Below are positions 6,601 to 6,993 of a stretch of 6,993 bases of DNA, one piece after another. Within the stretch, counting starts at the first letter, position 1; the number at the start of each line of letters is the position of its first letter. This DNA comes from Adhaeribacter sp. GTDB lineage: Bacteria > Bacteroidota > Bacteroidia > Cytophagales > Hymenobacteraceae. Both the position numbers and the translations under genes were made by a program. The notes under the pieces are model-generated. The model searched no databases. It was given only the letters and a program-made list of their open reading frames with translations, and was not told the origin of the DNA. The stretch spans positions 1 through 6,993 of the forward strand of contig JAQBNV010000173.1 in the NCBI GenBank assembly GCA_028288395.1, in the 5' to 3' direction.

Positions 6601-6993
6601 GCCCGAAGTAGTTCCCTGGACACCCACCGAAAAATTACGCCGCGAGAAAGAGGTCGTAGGCTTTTATATTTCGGGCCACCCACTAGACCAATTCAGTTTG
6701 GAGATAGATTCGTACTGCACCTGCCCGCTGGATAAAATTACTGACTACAAGGCCAAAGACGTAAACGTAGCGGGAATTGTGTCAAATGTGGTTATCCGGA
6801 CTGCCAAAAACGGCAACCCTTTTGCGCTGTTTACACTCGAAGATTACGACTCTACCCTGAACATGGCTTTGTTTGGCGAGGACTTTGTAAAGTTTGCTCA
6901 GTACCTGCGCGAGGGTATGTTTGTGTTTATCAAAGGCAAAGTACAGTTGCGGTATAAAACCGAAGACCAGTGGGAATTGAAACCAACTAATAT
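3632..6993 (+). CDS. dnaE: DNA polymerase III alpha subunit DnaE (3'-truncated by window edge)
   Basis: This is the replicative polymerase catalytic subunit (EC 2.7.7.7). I read the frame codon by codon from 3632 to the right edge: 1120 complete codons with no stop or frameshift. The start is GTG, because an in-frame TAA lies at 3623-3625 and the N-terminus MPEFSHLHSHTQYSLLDG aligns with the family from its first residues. Residues 1 to about 315 are the PHP domain, with likely metal-binding motifs HLHSH (6-10), TDHGN (40-44), E67, H88/H89, SCCIGAE (138-144), EIQRHG (175-180) and NDSH (213-216). The polymerase core has GPGRGSAAGS (413-422), PDIDIDFDD (454-462, first catalytic Asp pair), KMDFLGLKTLT with D609 as third Asp, IGTFQFESEG (656-665) and NALYRPGPM (685-693). 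A helix-hairpin-helix region lies near 876-940, the clamp-binding motif QQSLF at 973-977, and the start of the OB domain from about 1043. Roughly the last 100 residues are outside the window. No DEDDh exonuclease is fused at the N-terminus. Compared with E. coli DnaE there is an insertion near residues 247-292. Confidence 0.97.
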   Translation, partial: MPEFSHLHSHTQYSLLDGQASISALMKKAQADGMKAVAMTDHGNMFGAFNFVAEANKYNVKPIVGCEFYLVQDRFKKQFSKEQRDVRHHQLLLAKDQAGYKNLAKLCSLSYIDGLYSKWPRIDKELLQKYSKGLIATSCCIGAEVPQAILWKTEDEAEEIFRWWLDLFGEDYYIEIQRHGLQNIDNTGKSQEDINQVLLKWSKKYNVKTIATNDSHYVEQEDWNPHDILLCVNTGEDQSMPVGDFSTKYYRFLTDHNQVVYDTLDNVRSKYSNNSSVRSALNKIDEVGPKTRFGFPNDQFYFKSQAEMNKLFIDVPEAIDNTNDIIDKITPPKLQRDILLPNFPIPPEHNGPDAFLRHLTYLGAKKRYGDITPEIEERLDYELRIVETMGFAGYFLIVQDFIAAGRNMGVAVGPGRGSAAGSAVAYCVGITNIDPIKYSLLFERFLNPERVSMPDIDIDFDDENRQRVIDYVVDKYGKTQVAQIITFGTMAAKSSIKDVARALELPLSDANELAKMVPDTPGTTLAKAFLESPELKAIRDGNDLRAKTLKLAEKLEGSVRNTGIHAAGVIIAPDDITNYIPVSTSKDSDLLITQFDGKVIESAGMLKMDFLGLKTLTIIKDALVLIKRNHGVDIDIDDIPMDDEKTYELYQRGDTIGTFQFESEGMRMYLKDLKPTNIEDLIAMNALYRPGPMQFIPNFINRKHGREDVEYPHELLEPILNYSQGIMVYQEQIMQTAQILAGYSLGGADLLRRAMGKKDMKKMALEREKFIKGAKELHNIPEKKASEVFDVMEKFAQYGFNRSHSAAYSVVAYQTGYLKAHYPGEYMASVLTHNMNDIKKVTFFIEEARKQQVPVLGPDVNESIYKFNVNQEGAIRFGLGAIKGTGESAVEAILEERDKNGPYQDIFDFAKRVNLRAVNKKTFESMAQAGAFDSFEKYHRAQYLDLAEGESQNLIEKAVRFGNNYQAEASAAQQSLFGGGAAVAAPLPKVPEVVPWTPTEKLRREKEVVGFYISGHPLDQFSLEIDSYCTCPLDKITDYKAKDVNVAGIVSNVVIRTAKNGNPFALFTLEDYDSTLNMALFGEDFVKFAQYLREGMFVFIKGKVQLRYKTEDQWELKPTN

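Noticed and set aside
1..6993. A previously undescribed multi-gene system, mobile element, CRISPR array or RNA gene
   Set aside because: All coding space is taken by three recognisable housekeeping or transport genes in convergent and divergent orientations. The only gaps (142 and 229 bases) hold a terminator and an AT-rich promoter region; I saw no spaced repeats, terminal inverted repeats with a transposase, or tRNA-like structure.

Overview
The window holds two partial genes and one complete gene, and looks like an ordinary chromosomal segment of a Bacteroidota bacterium. Cytophagales, in the Hymenobacter/Adhaeribacter/Pontibacter neighbourhood, is most likely. This placement rests on the DnaE protein type (NTGED...RFGFPNDQF region), an MltD-type transglycosylase with several LysM repeats, the lack of clear Shine-Dalgarno sequences before the starts, and AT-rich intergenic DNA with TTTG/TAnnTTTG-like promoter elements. 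No tool-based taxonomy was run.

Layout: (1) 1-1913, plus strand, is the C-terminal part of a membrane-bound lytic murein transglycosylase D-like protein. The end of the SLT catalytic domain is followed by three diverged LysM-like repeats, a long Ala/Pro/Thr/Glu-rich linker and two canonical LysM repeats. (2) 1914-2055 is a short convergent intergenic stretch with a perfect 21-bp-arm palindrome that should act as a terminator in both directions. (3) 2056-3402, minus strand, is a complete 12-TM major facilitator exporter of the EntS/MFS_3 type, substrate unknown. (4) 3403-3631 is a 229-bp divergent, AT-rich intergenic region with candidate promoters, a palindrome, and a hairpin touching the next start codon. 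(5) 3632-6993, plus strand, is dnaE, the replicative DNA polymerase III alpha subunit. It starts with GTG and runs off the right edge after 1120 complete codons.

The three genes serve cell-wall turnover, small-molecule export and chromosome replication. Nothing in the sequence ties them into one pathway: the first two converge and the last two diverge, so each is probably its own transcription unit. I found no mobile element, CRISPR array, tRNA, rRNA or defence gene, and no evidence of a new multi-gene system. The points most worth a second look are in DnaE: an apparently complete PHP metal-binding site, and an insertion of roughly 49 residues near the end of the PHP domain relative to E. coli DnaE.
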